NCBI GenBank assembly: GCA_021229015.1
Contig: CM037782.1
Span: forward strand, 59,124,414 to 59,188,413
Origin: Solen grandis
Lineage: Eukaryota; Mollusca; Bivalvia; Adapedonta; Solenidae
DNA length: 64,000 nt
Direction: 5' to 3'
Position 1 is the stretch's first letter. The number at the start of each line of letters is the position of its first letter. Shown piece after piece: positions 45,424-57,549 of the stretch. Both the position numbers and the translations under genes were made by a program. The notes under the pieces were generated by a model. It was not told the origin of the DNA. It ran no database searches and saw only the letters and a program-made list of their open reading frames with translations.

Positions 45424-46671
45424 AACGTACACTAAGGCCGACCAGCGCCGCCTGGAAAGCTTTACATTTCAATACCCTTCAAAAGTGTCAGTTCATGTGT
45501 ATTGTTTTCTACAGATTATTAACCATATATATTATAATATTCATACTTTCATAGTTGACATTTATGTATACGAGTACATGAAAAAAGATGTGTTTATGCA
45601 TTTTACGTCAGGCAGGTTTAGCCTTTGTCAGTGGGACAGTTTGGAACATAAAGGGATATAGAGTATCACTTTCGGTATATATAAATTCACCAAGAGTCGA
45701 TAAAAAATGGTAAAATGTATTAAGATCAAATTAATATCCATATATGTAACAGTATAGCCTTCATTGAAATGTAAATTATTTGAGTCGAAATGAAATATAC
45801 TGATATAAGCATACAATGAAACGAACTAACGTTCTTTTACATTATTCGCTTGCGTTTGATTCAGTTTCAGTTTTGTAGTTAGACTGACCTCTATAATGTG
45901 ACGTCCTTGTCCTTATTTTCGCCATTATGACGTCGCTGAATAATGATTTTATACAACACAGCCATTGCGACGACAAACATAAACCAACCCCCAACACAAA
46001 CAATCAAGCAAAAAATTTTGAAGTATCCTGTCAATATTTTCACTCAAACAAGATTAAACTGATAAAATTATCTTCGATATTATTTATCACTACGCACCCC
46101 ATTCCCCTTAAAAAAGGAGAAAAAAAAACACACTTTAAAATCCATTAAATTAAGGTTAATTTGATCCGTCTTGGCCTAGAATACATGGTCTAATTCTACG
46201 GACAGATTGGAATAGATTAAATTTCATAATTTCAATATATCAAGAGAATCAAGACAACATCTTCCTGAATGAATTCATACAACAGCAAAACTCATTTGAA
46301 ATTAAAACGTCTCGACAGTTCACATGTCTTGAGATGACAAAATAATTTTGTGACCATCATCAGCTCGATTTCAATCTCGGTTTCTCGCTGTGGTTTTGAT
46401 AAGAATGATTGAAAAATGATTTGTTTCATAAACACTAACATCTTTGAAGCCTGAAAACAAAAAAAAAAACTTGGCGCCGTGGAGGTTTAAAGATGTGAAT
46501 AAGATATTCTGAAGAGAAATTAGAAATTAGAAATACATTATCAACCGTGAATGTAGTGTGAAAATCCAGGGGAAATCCATATAAAATTTCAACCTTATTC
46601 GCACACTGTATTTGACCTTCTAATTCTGCACATGTAAAGCACTTACATTTTTTCCTGAATCTGTTTTCCAA

Positions 46672-46846
46672 TTAACCTGACGCCAAAACAGGTATATCCC
46701 CGCCCCAAATGTTTGTCGGAGGTTGTTGACTAAGGTAACTATTGAAAGCAAGATTCACGTGTATTTGTTTGTCGGAGGTTTGTACAGCTTTTCATTGGTT
46801 AAACCGATATGCATATTCATTTAGGGGCGTTTTGACGTCATGTTAA
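46672..46846 (-). mobile_element. MITE-3 copy 2, inserted in unit A
   Basis: TTAA at 46672-46675 and 46843-46846 encloses 167 bp ending CCTGACGCCAAAAC / GTTTTGACGTCATG. Reverse orientation to the copy at 14265. It also carries a nearby duplicate of TGTTTGTCGGAGGTT. It is absent from the matching positions of units D and B, so it inserted after the units were duplicated. Confidence 0.82.
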
Positions 46847-47165
46847 TTATATCATTCTTATAACGACTTTTAATATTCTTTTTTTTTTCTGAATCTTCAA
46901 TTGTAAGAAGAATGAATATGAAAATGTTCCTTTTCTTTTCATATTTTACTCGTCCATATAAGCTAGTTGGAATAGACGCTAGTTAAATCGAGGCTTTACG
47001 AAATAATAAGTTTTTATGTTAACGGTAAATCAAATGTTATCAATAATTACAATATAACGAAATAATTGTGACAAAACATTACATTTTATATGATGTTAAC
47101 GTGTACGATGATATACAAACGTACAAGTCAGATAAAATAATATTTCTGCTATTTGTTGTATAAAG

Positions 47166-47775
47166 GCCTGGTTTCAACCCAACGTGCATGTTTTTAGTCC
47201 GTACGTTATTTTTGGGGAGGCCACGGCCGCTACGTTTTTTTTTTGAGAATGCACGTCACTCGCACGGTTTGCGCAAGGTGTAAGTACATGGCCTGCACAC
47301 CACTCTTGGCCTAAAGCGGTTGAGTGCATCGCACGTTGCACACGTGGTAAATGAGTTGTACGTGCTCACAACGTACTATCTCCGTGCTATTGCCACGTTA
47401 GCGTACGGAGGCTGTACTTACACGTGCTGTTCAGGTACGGTGTCATTCATGTTGTAAGTGCGTTCAAGTGCGATTTCCGCGAAGTTTGGGGGGGGGGGGG
47501 GGGGGGTATGTACAAATGTTGGCACTCGTCCATCGGCTCGGCTTTTATATACTGCAGAAATCAGTGCGCACAACGTGCGTTGTAAGTGCAGAGCACGTGC
47601 TTACTCGGTACGACCAACGTGAATTCTGCGTGCTCATTCAACAGTAGAACTGGGGAAGTGCTGAGTCAGCGCCGTCCGTAGAACAAGAGACTGTGGGGAA
47701 AAATCTAAAAGACTCACGGAGTCAATGAGTTGTGCGCTCGTGGGCTGTAGAAAGCACGCGCGTCACCTATACTGA
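47166..47775. other. GC/CpG-rich island dense in ACGTGC words
   Basis: About 600 bp, much richer in G, C and CpG than the flanks. It has at least five ACGTGC and many other CACGT/GTACG words, and a G run at 47488-47506. No open frame or terminal repeat was recognised. It interrupts the interval between unit A and repeat R. It may be a GC-rich repeat, or a regulatory island; RCGTG is the core of hypoxia-response elements, but that is only a word match. Confidence 0.5.
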
Positions 47776-47849
47776 GATGAATCCGTAGACCGACCGCATC
47801 TAAAGTTTTTTAATTTTTAAGGTCTGTAATAAAAATACGTAAAGGGTAA

Positions 47850-48590
47850 ATCTTTAAAACAGATATTCAGCGTAGCAAAATAAAAAATGTCAATTATAAC
47901 ATGTGAAACAGATTCAAACTATTATAAAGTTGGAAACGTTAGCAAAAATGTTTATAAATACCAAAATTATAGGAGGTATTGTTAAGACTCTATAACAAAA
48001 CGGATTTAATTTTACAAACTTAAAAAAACAACAACAAAAACAACAACACAACTAATCTAAATGACTTCCATTAAATATTATGCACTTACTGACTCTTTTT
48101 TTTTAAAGTAAAGACAATTCATTTGTAACCAAGCGAAACCGAGAGATCATATATCTCGTATATCCGATTATTGTTTTCAGATCCGCACAATAAGCTTCTC
48201 CGCAGTTGTTACTTCCCCTGAAGGCAAAATCCACTTTTACAAATTAGGGGAAATTGTGGTCTAAAAATAGACATACGCCTGCTTCTTATTTAGTTGTTTT
48301 AAATCATATAACAAAACAGCATTCCTTAATTGATATATAAGAGTTAAATTTTCATTACTGTGCTACCTTTCATGTTTAAACTGAAAAAGAAACCTGTTAT
48401 ATCAAGTAGAAATATAAATACAACTCGAAATTCCCATTTAAAATTGGAGGATCCTAAATATCCTAAAACTAATTTATACAAGCCAATGAAAGCATTGCAT
48501 TTACTCTGGCTTCATTTGAATACCAACATTTGATTGGTTGAAGAAGTAGGTCAAAATCAATATTATGCAGCTTCGCCGGAAAAAAAACAA
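47850..48590. repeat. Dispersed 0.7-kb repeat R, copy 2
   Basis: Same order of blocks as 27862-28575: AAACAGATATTCAGCGTAGC, GGAGGTATTGTTAAGAC, AATTAGGGGAAATTGTGGTC, GACATACGCCTG and GCTTCGCCGG. An (AAC)-rich insertion is present at about 48030. Lies between unit A and the minus-strand exon. Confidence 0.82.
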
Positions 48591-49746
48591 AAAAAAACAC
48601 ACACAATGTTTTATGCTCAAATCGTGCATAGAAACGATACTTAATGAGCATATAATTATGTGGCAAGAAAGGAAAGTGTAATTGTTGATATATGCATGTA
48701 CATAACAGTATATGAATGAAAGTATTTTAAACATTTCTATCTTAAAACATGTTTCATGGTTAGATTTCTGGAACAGTTGCTTAATAGAAATATGGTACAA
48801 ATTGTACGAGTGAAAAATAAAGATGATTTTTGAACACATGCAATGTTTACTAAATCCTTATGACGAACGACACAATTGCAGAAAATATTTCTTTCTCGCG
48901 ATGACATGTCACTCAAAATGAACTTATTCATGCTATAATCATCGAGATAAATTTACTGCAAACCGACTGAAAATTGAACAAACCTAACAGCAATGAGTCT
49001 CCTATCAGAAATGCAATAAAATATTTAAGAACTGATGAAGTACAGTTATCATTGCTGTTATTCGAGCTAAATCAGACCTGCAATTCAAGTTGATTCAAGC
49101 CTCGCTGCAGTTCTACAAAACGGATCGTATTTCGCGAACGACCCAGATTGTGTTTATTACTATACTTTATCTGGACCAGCTTCCTGTAAAATAGACTAGA
49201 AAGTGTACACGTTTAAATTACTTACGAGAGTCATTATTTATCAGAGGCTGATTCTGAGTTGATATAATTTGAAGACTACAAGAAAACGTGCAGGATTTGT
49301 TTATCAAAGGCAATATTTTATTTAGGATTCCAGGATAGTACAAACATATAAAAAGCGTCATAAAATTATATCATAAAGTTGGCAAGGGCACAAATCTTCA
49401 GCTGGAAGATAATTCCATAGAATAAGAGTTTAGTTGTGTTCAAATGATTTAATTTTCTCCTGCGTAATGACATGATATGAGTTTATGGTAAAGCAGGATT
49501 TTCTTTAAGCATCTCATACACATAAGCTGCCTTTAGAATAAGTTATTATATATAGGCTGAATAAACTGCATTCTTCATACAATATATGTTTTATTTTTTA
49601 TTTTTAAATGATAATACCATATAATGAATGGATTTAAGTATGTAAAACCTTAACAGCGTAATGCAATTAAAGATCAATTTTAAGGGGACAACGTATATAT
49701 AAGTAATAAATAATAAAGGTGAACAGATGAATAAAGAATCTGTTCG
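48591..49746. other. No gene recognised
   Basis: AT-rich. Several short minus-strand frames at 48470-48930 have no domain character. Confidence 0.45.
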
Positions 49747-50265
49747 TTATGTTTCTTCGTCACTCAATTTCTCTTGCTCCCAAAACTTATTTGCGTCAAC
49801 ATTATTGTCCCAACTCAACAATTTGCATTCAAGACTTTTTGTCACATCGATTTTGCCTGGTAATTTTGGACGAGGCATCCGTGAACAAATATGCAAGCAT
49901 ATATCAAGGATCACCTTATATCCCTTCCATTGAATATTCATCACGGCATTGTCTAGGACTCGAAGTCTGCTGGAAATTAATTGCCTTAATGCCCCCCGAA
50001 CCACTGATTGATCTGGAGAGATTTTGAATGTCTCTTGTGACAAGCTCTCAAGAAATAACATTGCTTTCCTTCCCATATATACCATGTCTAGCAATACTTT
50101 AAAAGCTTTTGCTTTGTATGTATCTTGTACTACTGTAGCAATAAAATCGTTTAGGAATATGGTTTCTACTGCTGTTATATTTTTAAAGCAATATACAACT
50201 ATCAACGCAGTCATCACGGGGATTGCATCGATATACCTGGTACCTCGTATTTTCGCCATTGACAT
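49747..50265 (-). CDS. Candidate terminal exon of an unknown minus-strand gene (172 codons, intact)
   Basis: The longest open frame in the window apart from the opine dehydrogenase. It reads KIRGTRYIDAIPVMTALIVV near the start, with a hydrophobic patch (residues 15-27). Segments predicted helical include VVQDTYKAKAFKVLLDMVYM, ALRQLISSRLRVLDNAV and KGYKVILDICLHICSR. It ends in an acidic tail, FWEQEKLSDEET, before TAA. The coding frame begins immediately after a good acceptor, TCATTCTATTCAG, and the broken copy at 54557-55045 has the same acceptor (TCATTCTTTTCAG) in the same phase with a non-Met first codon (ATT). An internal/last exon is therefore more likely than a whole gene. Upstream exons were not identified. 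I do not recognise the family. Confidence 0.5.
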   Translation of the reverse strand: MSMAKIRGTRYIDAIPVMTALIVVYCFKNITAVETIFLNDFIATVVQDTYKAKAFKVLLDMVYMGRKAMLFLESLSQETFKISPDQSVVRGALRQLISSRLRVLDNAVMNIQWKGYKVILDICLHICSRMPRPKLPGKIDVTKSLECKLLSWDNNVDANKFWEQEKLSDEET

Positions 50266-50718
50266 CTGAATAGAATGACATTTCTTCTACCAAAACGTAG
50301 CATGCTTAAACTCTTCTCTTGTTCTCTCTACTTATCTAAGTGAAGGATTTTCATCTATCAAAAGACAAAAATGAAGAGTTTAACATATTAATTAAGTGCT
50401 TCGTGAGAATGAGTTATTCTCATGACAACAGGGATTTCGTTTATGCATTTTTAGAGTTACGTAGCGTCAAATAAACCAGGTTCTAATAGATAAGTACTGC
50501 ATGACGTTAAACAATAAAAATAAGCTCATCTTTTGTATTGTATTATTTAGAATCTCGATGCGGAATTTCAGTCATTTGAAAAAGATAAAATAAAAGACTA
50601 ATGTGGATAAGGCGCTAAAAAAGCAAGATAGAAAAGAAAAACACTTAACACCTCATAAAATTCGTTGATTTCCTTTCACACAATATGCTTTTTTATAGTA
50701 ACAAGCGTGAAATAAAAT

Positions 50719-50976
50719 ATGATTGTAAAATTAAATCAACAAATAACCTTTACTCATGTATGTTTTGTTATTTATTTACCTAGCTGGTCCGGGGATTTCA
50801 ATGCAGATACATTTGCTCGAGATTGTCATTCATGTCTAGAATATCACAACTCTTTTGATAAATGTCTCGCTCAGGGAGAATCACCTCTGAAACGAGGTAC
50901 TATTTCAATAAATATTCAGAAAACATATACAAGAGGTACTGAGTATTCATTTCGGCCTTTTGTCTTGGGGATATAG
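50719..50976 (+). other. Open frame over a conserved unit block (unit D)
   Basis: 85 codons; the conserved part is PSWSGDFNADTFARDC, then HNSFDKCLAQGESPLKRG and YSFRPFVLGI. Units A and B keep fragments of the same plus-strand reading (SFDEYLAQ, PFDECLAQ, FRPFVL) but with stops. The minus strand is also partly open here. Function unknown. Confidence 0.25.
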
Positions 50977-51017
50977 TTAGGATTCTTATCGATGGTCCTA
51001 AATAAATCACGTTACTG

Positions 51018-51018
<1 letters not shown>

Positions 51019-51055
<37 letters not shown>
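51019..51055. repeat. (CA)n microsatellite
   Basis: About 18 CA units. Confidence 0.95.
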
Positions 51056-51057
<2 letters not shown>

Positions 51058-51677
51058 TCTTATTCATTCTCCTTTAGAAGTGTGACATATGATGTCCCTT
51101 TGACAAAAGTAAGAGTAAGTCTGTATGAACTTTTGCCTTGCCGGCTATCTATCACACCAGCCAGTTTGTACATATTGATCAGTTTCCAACTTCTTATATT
51201 GTAATAAAACGAAACTGATGAACAGATACGACGGATGCCGACGCATGCCAATCATTAAAGCCATTATTTGAACAATGATATTGTCAATGTATTCGTTTGT
51301 AATATGATAACACTGTTTTTCTTGTTTTACAATGGACTGTGACCGCGATTCCTGACAATTGTCTGCCAGTTGTCTACTATTTCTTATCATTCTTAAGCAT
51401 AACACAAAGAGATAAGATTTTGATGGCTAATAATTATGCAAAAATGAATTCTAGTATCGTATATAAAAATGGTTGCAAGTAATCCATGACGGTTTGTGTC
51501 GAATCTATTTCTAACACGTAAATGTTTCAAAATGTCTCTTGATAAGCAAATCTGACGATCGAAAAGATGCACTCGTTGCAAGGTCAAACAATGGACGCCA
51601 ACAATTTCCAACTTTGAAATCATGAAATTAAGGTAAATCGATTTGTTGGAATGGATAAGATTTGGTAAATTCAATAC

Positions 51678-51980
51678 ATGCAGAGACTCACGACAATACT
51701 TTCCTACATGAATTCAAACTTCAGCGAAAGTCATTTCAAATTAAAAGTTACAACAGTTTCACATGTCTTCCGATATTTAGATGACAAAAGAATTCTCAGC
51801 TGTGGCCATCTTCAGCTTGATTTCAATCTCGTTTTCTCACAGTGTTTTATGCGGTTAATTGAAAATTTTGCAGTCATAAACACTTACATCTTTGACGGTT
51901 TAATTACTTTGGCGTCGTGGAGGTTTAAAGATGTGAATAATGTATTTGGTTTTAAGAATACGTTATCATTCGTGAATTAA
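51678..51980 (+). other. Open frame of 100 codons over a conserved unit block (unit D)
   Basis: Reads SHVFRYLDDKRILSCGHL and VINTYIFDGLITLASWRF. The DNA is conserved in units A (46265-46570) and B (62560-62820), but the frame is broken there. It is more likely conserved DNA than a translated gene; listed because it lies in a shared block. Confidence 0.2.
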
Positions 51981-52749
51981 TTGTTTTTTATTTGTGAAAA
52001 TCCCCGTGAATTTATTTTTTTGAAAATCCCGAGAAAATCCACTTGGACTTTTTTTCACAGTTGGCATTGGATTCTTTTTTCGCAGTTGCCATTGGATTAT
52101 TTTCATAGTTGGCATTAGATTTTTTTTCTTATTTCTTACCCTTTAAATTCAATTACTTAGTATAGATGCAAACTGTTAGTTCGTTTATCAGGAACACAGA
52201 AATATGGACATTTTATGCTCGCATTGTTTTTTCCGTATATACTTATAGAATACATTATCATTTAAAAAATGATAATAAATTATAATGAAACTATCAATCT
52301 AATATGTTTTAAATATTTAGAAATGAAATATTAGTGAATTTAATTTATTTTTTTACATACTCGTGAAAAAAAATGTGATGAGAAATTATAGTTTTACAAT
52401 TATGTTGTCAAAACATTGATATTCTATCGATTAAGACGAATCAAAATTATACAACAGTCAGAACTCCCCGAGTAAGCCTTTTTCAGGACGGTCTTTAGGA
52501 TGAGTTTCAATTGTTTTTACGTCTTGAAAAGAATCAATTTAGTTGTCAGAACGTTCTGTCAAACGACTTAACTATTTTTGTTAGATATAATGACGAAAAT
52601 AAAAGAACCCAACTATATATACATGCAGAATTCCATCAAGGGGGCATTGTCTTACAGTAGAAAAGTGGCTTGAAATTATGTGATATTATTATTATCCCAG
52701 TAAATTTATTTATTTCCTTTAACTGTAGCTCTTTTTATTTAAACACTTT

Positions 52750-53000
52750 CATTTTAGTATGGAGAAAAAGCAAATAAATGTAATGGAAAAAATAGGAGGG
52801 GAGGTTCAAATGTTAATTTAGATTCAGAGAGAAATGCAAATTTATCAATAGTTTGCAATGACACTGTTCTATCCCTGGAATATCTGTCTCTGAAAATTCT
52901 TCCAATGAAATGAGATCAAAGAAGATTAATTAGACTTCAAATAATCTTTGCATTAGTTACCACATGGAATCGATAGGCAGGCGTTGTTTGTGCAGACAAG
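52750..53000. promoter_or_regulatory. Conserved non-coding block with octamer motif (unit D)
   Basis: About 250 bp far better conserved with 63740-64000 than the surroundings, including a 55-bp identical run (52911-52965 = 63913-63967). Contains ATGCAAAT (52834-52841, the POU/Oct octamer), an inverted octamer-like CTTTGCAT (52946-52953) and a homeodomain-like TTAATTAGA. All frames contain stops. It behaves like a promoter or enhancer retained in two copies. Confidence 0.45.
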
Positions 53001-53288
53001 ACAAACGTTGGTTAGCGTGGGCATAATATTCACTAACAGAACAGTTAAAGCTTTCATTTATGCAAATATTAGTCCTGCTTCTGACAATTATTATCTAGTC
53101 GTGGTATGTCAATAAATACACACATTTGATCAATAACATTTGGTAAGTAAGAGTAAATTGACATCCCATCATCCTTATTGAGTATCATAAGAGAATCCTT
53201 CCTGATTGCATATCAACAAATGTTGTCTTTAAACAAACATTGCTGTGTGCAATCGGACCATTTTAGAGAACTACTTCTTACATCGCAT

Positions 53289-53388
53289 ATAAACAAGTTT
53301 GTTTGAAGGAATATATACCATAATCATTGGCGTATATCGTTAACGCAACGCGGAATTCTCAAAATTCCTTCAAACAAACTTGTTCTGT
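53289..53388. repeat. Inverted repeat with 21-bp perfect arms
   Basis: AACAAGTTTGTTTGAAGGAA and its reverse complement TTCCTTCAAACAAACTTGTT are separated by about 57 bp. Probably a small fold-back element. Confidence 0.85.
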
Positions 53389-54013
53389 ATTAGTTAAGTA
53401 TCTTTAGCTCTATTTTTCATAAACATTTTTGAATACATTTGATATTAGGTTTTGGTATTTTCACAGCAGTGATCCCCAACACTTTTCCCGGAAAAAAAAG
53501 CAGTAAGTCCTTTTAGGAAATTCCTTATAGATTAGAATGCAATATCATTCTTAAAAGAACTTTTGAATTCTTAAGAATTTTATTATTTAACTTCTATTAT
53601 AAGAATAAGTAAGACAAAAAAATAACCTCTTAATATCTTTTCCTCCACACTACGCTTATTGGAATGGATGTTCCTTAAATCGAGTTATTATTATTATTCG
53701 TAAAGTATTAATGCCAAAAAAAGTATTTCGGTAAATCAAATTTAATAAATATTTATGATGAATGGAAAATAAGTGTTTTGTGCTTTTAATTGTGTTAGCC
53801 TAAACATTGATGTAAGTCTCAAGCGCCCCTTACCGATATTTACTTTTTCAATCTATAACAGTATTTAATAATAGTGATCTCAAAGAAAGAGATCAAATTT
53901 ATGTCGTCCTTGGTGTTGGTGTGTTTGACATGGATATAATTTATCAACATGTAACAATTTTATATGTGCTTGTTTTATAAATTGTCCATGCCAATGCATA
54001 TCTGCCAAATAAA

Positions 54014-54042
54014 ATCTATCTATCTATCTATCTATCTATCTA
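54014..54042. repeat. (CTAT)n microsatellite
   Basis: About seven CTAT units. Confidence 0.95.
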
Positions 54043-54556
54043 GAAGCAACATGACCGTAGCTTGTAGATGTGTACGACGATGTACAAACGAACAAGTCGG
54101 AAAAAGTATTCTGCTATGTTCTGTATTACATTGCCAGAATCGATGTTTTTCAATGTTAATAGAGAGGGTACATATGAACTATTTTATCACAAACAACGAT
54201 GCAATAATGATTTTTATTGATAAGACAAAGTGAATAGTCATACCACAAAAGGCAATATAACGGTAAATTTATATAATAAAAATCATTTGGCTTTTTATTT
54301 AGTTATTATTATATTGTGAAAAATTAATGTATGAATACAAATGTACGATTCATGGTAAAGCTCCAACAGCAAAATGTAATTTGATCAACCTTTAGGGAGT
54401 AACGGGAGGATAATTTGTAAAATATATATATGTTTTGTAGTTGTAAGGTTCGTATGTGTTTTCAATTAATCGCTTTAAAGTGCCAACAATATCTCTTTAA
54501 AAAAAAGAAAAAGAATCTTTTCGTTATTTTCCTTTGCCCATCACTACCTGGTTGCC

Positions 54557-55045
54557 CCGGAAATTCATTTGCGTCAACATTATTGTCCAAACTCCAGAAT
54601 TTGCATTCTTGACTTTTTGTCACATCGATTTACATGTTGGCCTAAAATGCCTAGTAATTTTGGACGTGGCATCGTGAACAAATATGCAATCATACATTAA
54701 GGATCGCTATTTATCCCCTCCAATGAATATTCAAAACGGCATTGTCTAGGACTCGAAGTCTGTGCTGGAAATTAATTGCCTTAATGCTCACCGAACCACT
54801 GATTGATCTGACAAGATTTTGAATGTCTCTTGTGACAAGCTCTCAAGAAATATTTTCTTTCCATGTAGACCATGCCTGTGTTTGTGTTTTGCATCTATCT
54901 TGTATTACTATAACAAATTAATCACATCGTTATGCAAAATGACTTCTCGTGTAGTTATATTTTCAAAGTAATATACATCCACCAACGCGCTCATTACAGG
55001 GATTACATCGATATACCTGGTACTTCGTATTTTCACTATTACAAT
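54557..55045 (-). pseudogene. Broken copy of the minus-strand exon at 49747-50265
   Basis: From the acceptor TCATTCTTTTCAG the frame reads IVIVKIRSTRYIDVIPVMSA and LVDVYYFENIT, clearly homologous to the intact copy. It then meets a stop (INLL followed by TAG), and later segments (LRVLDNAVLNIHW, ICSR) are in other frames with small deletions. It sits between units D and B, as the intact exon sits between A and D, so it was duplicated along with the unit. Confidence 0.75.
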
Positions 55046-57549
55046 CTGAAAAGAATGACATTTCTTCTTCTTAAACATAGCGTGTTCAAACTCTTCTCTC
55101 GTTCCCTCTACTCATACGTTGCGCCAAAATAGGGCGGGTTTAAATAGGTAAGTACTATATGACGTCAAACAATTAAAATGACCTCATGTAATTGAGACTC
55201 TCGATTTGGAATTTTAAAGTCATTCGAAAAAGATAAAGAAGAGAAAATATGAAAAAGATAAAAATCTAAAAGTAGAAACACCTTAAAAACCCATAACATT
55301 TGGCAATGTTCTTTCATTTTTGTCATGTTAAAGCGGTGTTTCTATGACCACGCGATAACGAAAATAAGATCGTAAAATAAAAACAGGAAATACCATTAAC
55401 TCGTGAATATTTAATTATAGCATTTCTATGACTAAACACTAAAACTGAAGTTTGGTCTTTCGAATTGGAAGTCGTCTGATTGTCTTAAGTCTTTTATAAA
55501 ACATCGATGCGAAGTATTATTTACAAAATTGAATAAACAATATGTATATACTAACGATTCCGTGTCATCATTTAGTACGATAATGGTGAACGATTGCGCT
55601 AAGTAATGCAAATTTCAATTATTTAAACAAAATTATATATCATTTTATGCTGCTGGTATCAAAAGACATAAAACCAAGAGATGCGCTACTTCAGTTAGCT
55701 ATGAAGGAAATCTCGTATACTGTCGCCGCGTCTGCAGGAGGTGACGTTACCATAAACTTTTAAAAAAGACCGTTAGAGTCGTTTATGATAGTTATGTTTT
55801 CAACATTTTATCATTTAAACATCATTTAACGTTAGCTATACATTCATTTGGTAAGTAGATAATCTTTAAATAATATATGAAGCGTGAATGTATTTTCTTG
55901 GAACCACTCTAGTAACAAGTCTTTGCTTTTTTTCTTTTTACAAAACATTCTGTTTGTTGTCTAAATTTGGTGCAATAAGCTTTCCTAAACTCAGAAATTG
56001 GTGTAAATTAAAAGTAAAATAATCTACGTACATAAGCTCATTTAAAGCCCCAGTGCGTTTTAGCTGGGAAAAATATATTTGTCAAAATTTCTAATTAGCA
56101 AAGCCTCAAATGATGTCTTATTAACCTCTTAATGTTTAATTAAGCCCACGTAATGAAATATTCGTCCGGAAGTCTGAGTTGTTCAGACAGGGCAAAACAG
56201 TGAGAGAGATGGGCGCAGCTTGTGTTCAGTAAAACCATGGATGTCTCGGTGTACATGGGATGTTTCAGAAGTTCATGGACTTTTTCTATAGACTGAATAA
56301 ATATTGATACGCGGTAGTAGAGGAGATAGGAAGAAAATCAATGAACTTCTGGAAATAAAACCTTGTATATTAATTTTATGCTGTCATTGTTCTAAGCTAA
56401 ATATAGAACGAGACAGTCCCAATTTTCTTTTTTCTCTAAAAGAATCTTTCCTGTAAATTAGGCATTTCTCAATGTCTTTCAGTGATGAAATTAAAACTGA
56501 ATTATATATGTTGTAAGTACATTCGGATTTAGGTCTAACATCTATAAGATACTGGGACATTTAAAGGCCAAGTATGATTAAGGGTTGAATAATTCTATCA
56601 TGAACTTACGAGACTTCAAGCCGAGAAAGAACGATATATCGTCGAATAGCACATCTTTTGGTTGTAGGTCTTTGCTTGTGTCATTTTCTTATCACGATAA
56701 AGTATAAAAAAGAGAACAAAAACTCTGAGACTAAACAATAAACGCCATATAATACATTTACATATATGTATTTACTTTAAATATATATATAAGTCATTGG
56801 CATTTACAATATCTACCGTTTGTTCGGCAATGAAAATTACATCTCATTCACCACGAAAATTTCTAGTCATGTTAAATAATAAAATGAAAATGAAATATGT
56901 AGAAAAAGCTCGTAAAATTAATTTTGTCTTTCATTGCATGGTTATCGAAAGTAACTCGTATTCATTGTCAAAGAACATTGATATTTTACACGTGAATTCG
57001 CATAACATTTTTATAGGATACGTCACTAGTTCATTATGGTATGTCTTTATGAAACCAATAAATGCTCAATTTATTTCTTAATGTGTTTAATTACACATGT
57101 TGTGTCTTAGCGATATGTCAAAAAGAACTGTGACATATGCAATAAAATGTTAAGTCCACACACACAGTGGCACACACTTTGGTTCTGTCTTATGGCTCAG
57201 TATATAATGGTAGTTCTAGGACTGGTTAGCCCGTTAGGCAGACATATAGAAAGAAAGTCTGTGATGGACACTTGAATCATTTATGTTTGTTATATTTATA
57301 AAAAAAATAATTTGTAATTTCTTCTGGAACGTCAACTTCTTGAACTTCAACCACATTTTCGAATTAGAACATAATTTTTTTTACTTAACTCTAACAGTGA
57401 CAAAACCTAAAGACACACAAAAACGTTCAGATAGACAGTGTATATAGTTTCATGTTAGTGTTTCTCTTTTCGCAATCGACGTGTAAATAACATCCTTATG
57501 TTGAACGTCCAGACGCTGGTGACGAGAAAATTACCGTGCAGGAATACAA

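Larger units (their letters stand above)
42830..47165 (+). repeat. Tandem paralogous unit A
   Basis: Runs parallel to unit B (58140-62840) and unit D (50750-54250) through a series of matching blocks: TTTTGTGAGAATAT..GGACACATTGTCC (42900), the pre-ATG block GAAGCAACAGAAA (43566), TCTATATTTATGAGGT (44300), and CTCGCTCAGG (44629). Next are TTCCTCTATTATAGAAGTGTG (44890), GACGACGGATTCCGATAA (45132), CAAACAAGGCTTAATTAC (45375) and GGAGGTTTAAAGATGTGAAT (46480), then the 46940-47160 block that matches 53640-54120. Between blocks divergence and indels are strong. It also holds (TA)n at 44258-44292 and (CAA)n at 44982-45018. Confidence 0.8.
50300..54300 (+). repeat. Tandem paralogous unit D
   Basis: Matches unit B and its upstream part through blocks at 50270-50780 (AGAATGACATTTCTTCT..; against 55050-55430), 50785 (AGCTGGTCCGGGGATTTCA; against 59704) and 51060-51420 (against 60950-61390). 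Further matches are 51700-51990 (against 62560-62820) and 52750-53000 (against 63740-64000). It matches unit A at 46265-46570 and 46940-47160 as well. The inverted-duplication block and candidate first exon of A and B are not evident here. Confidence 0.78.
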
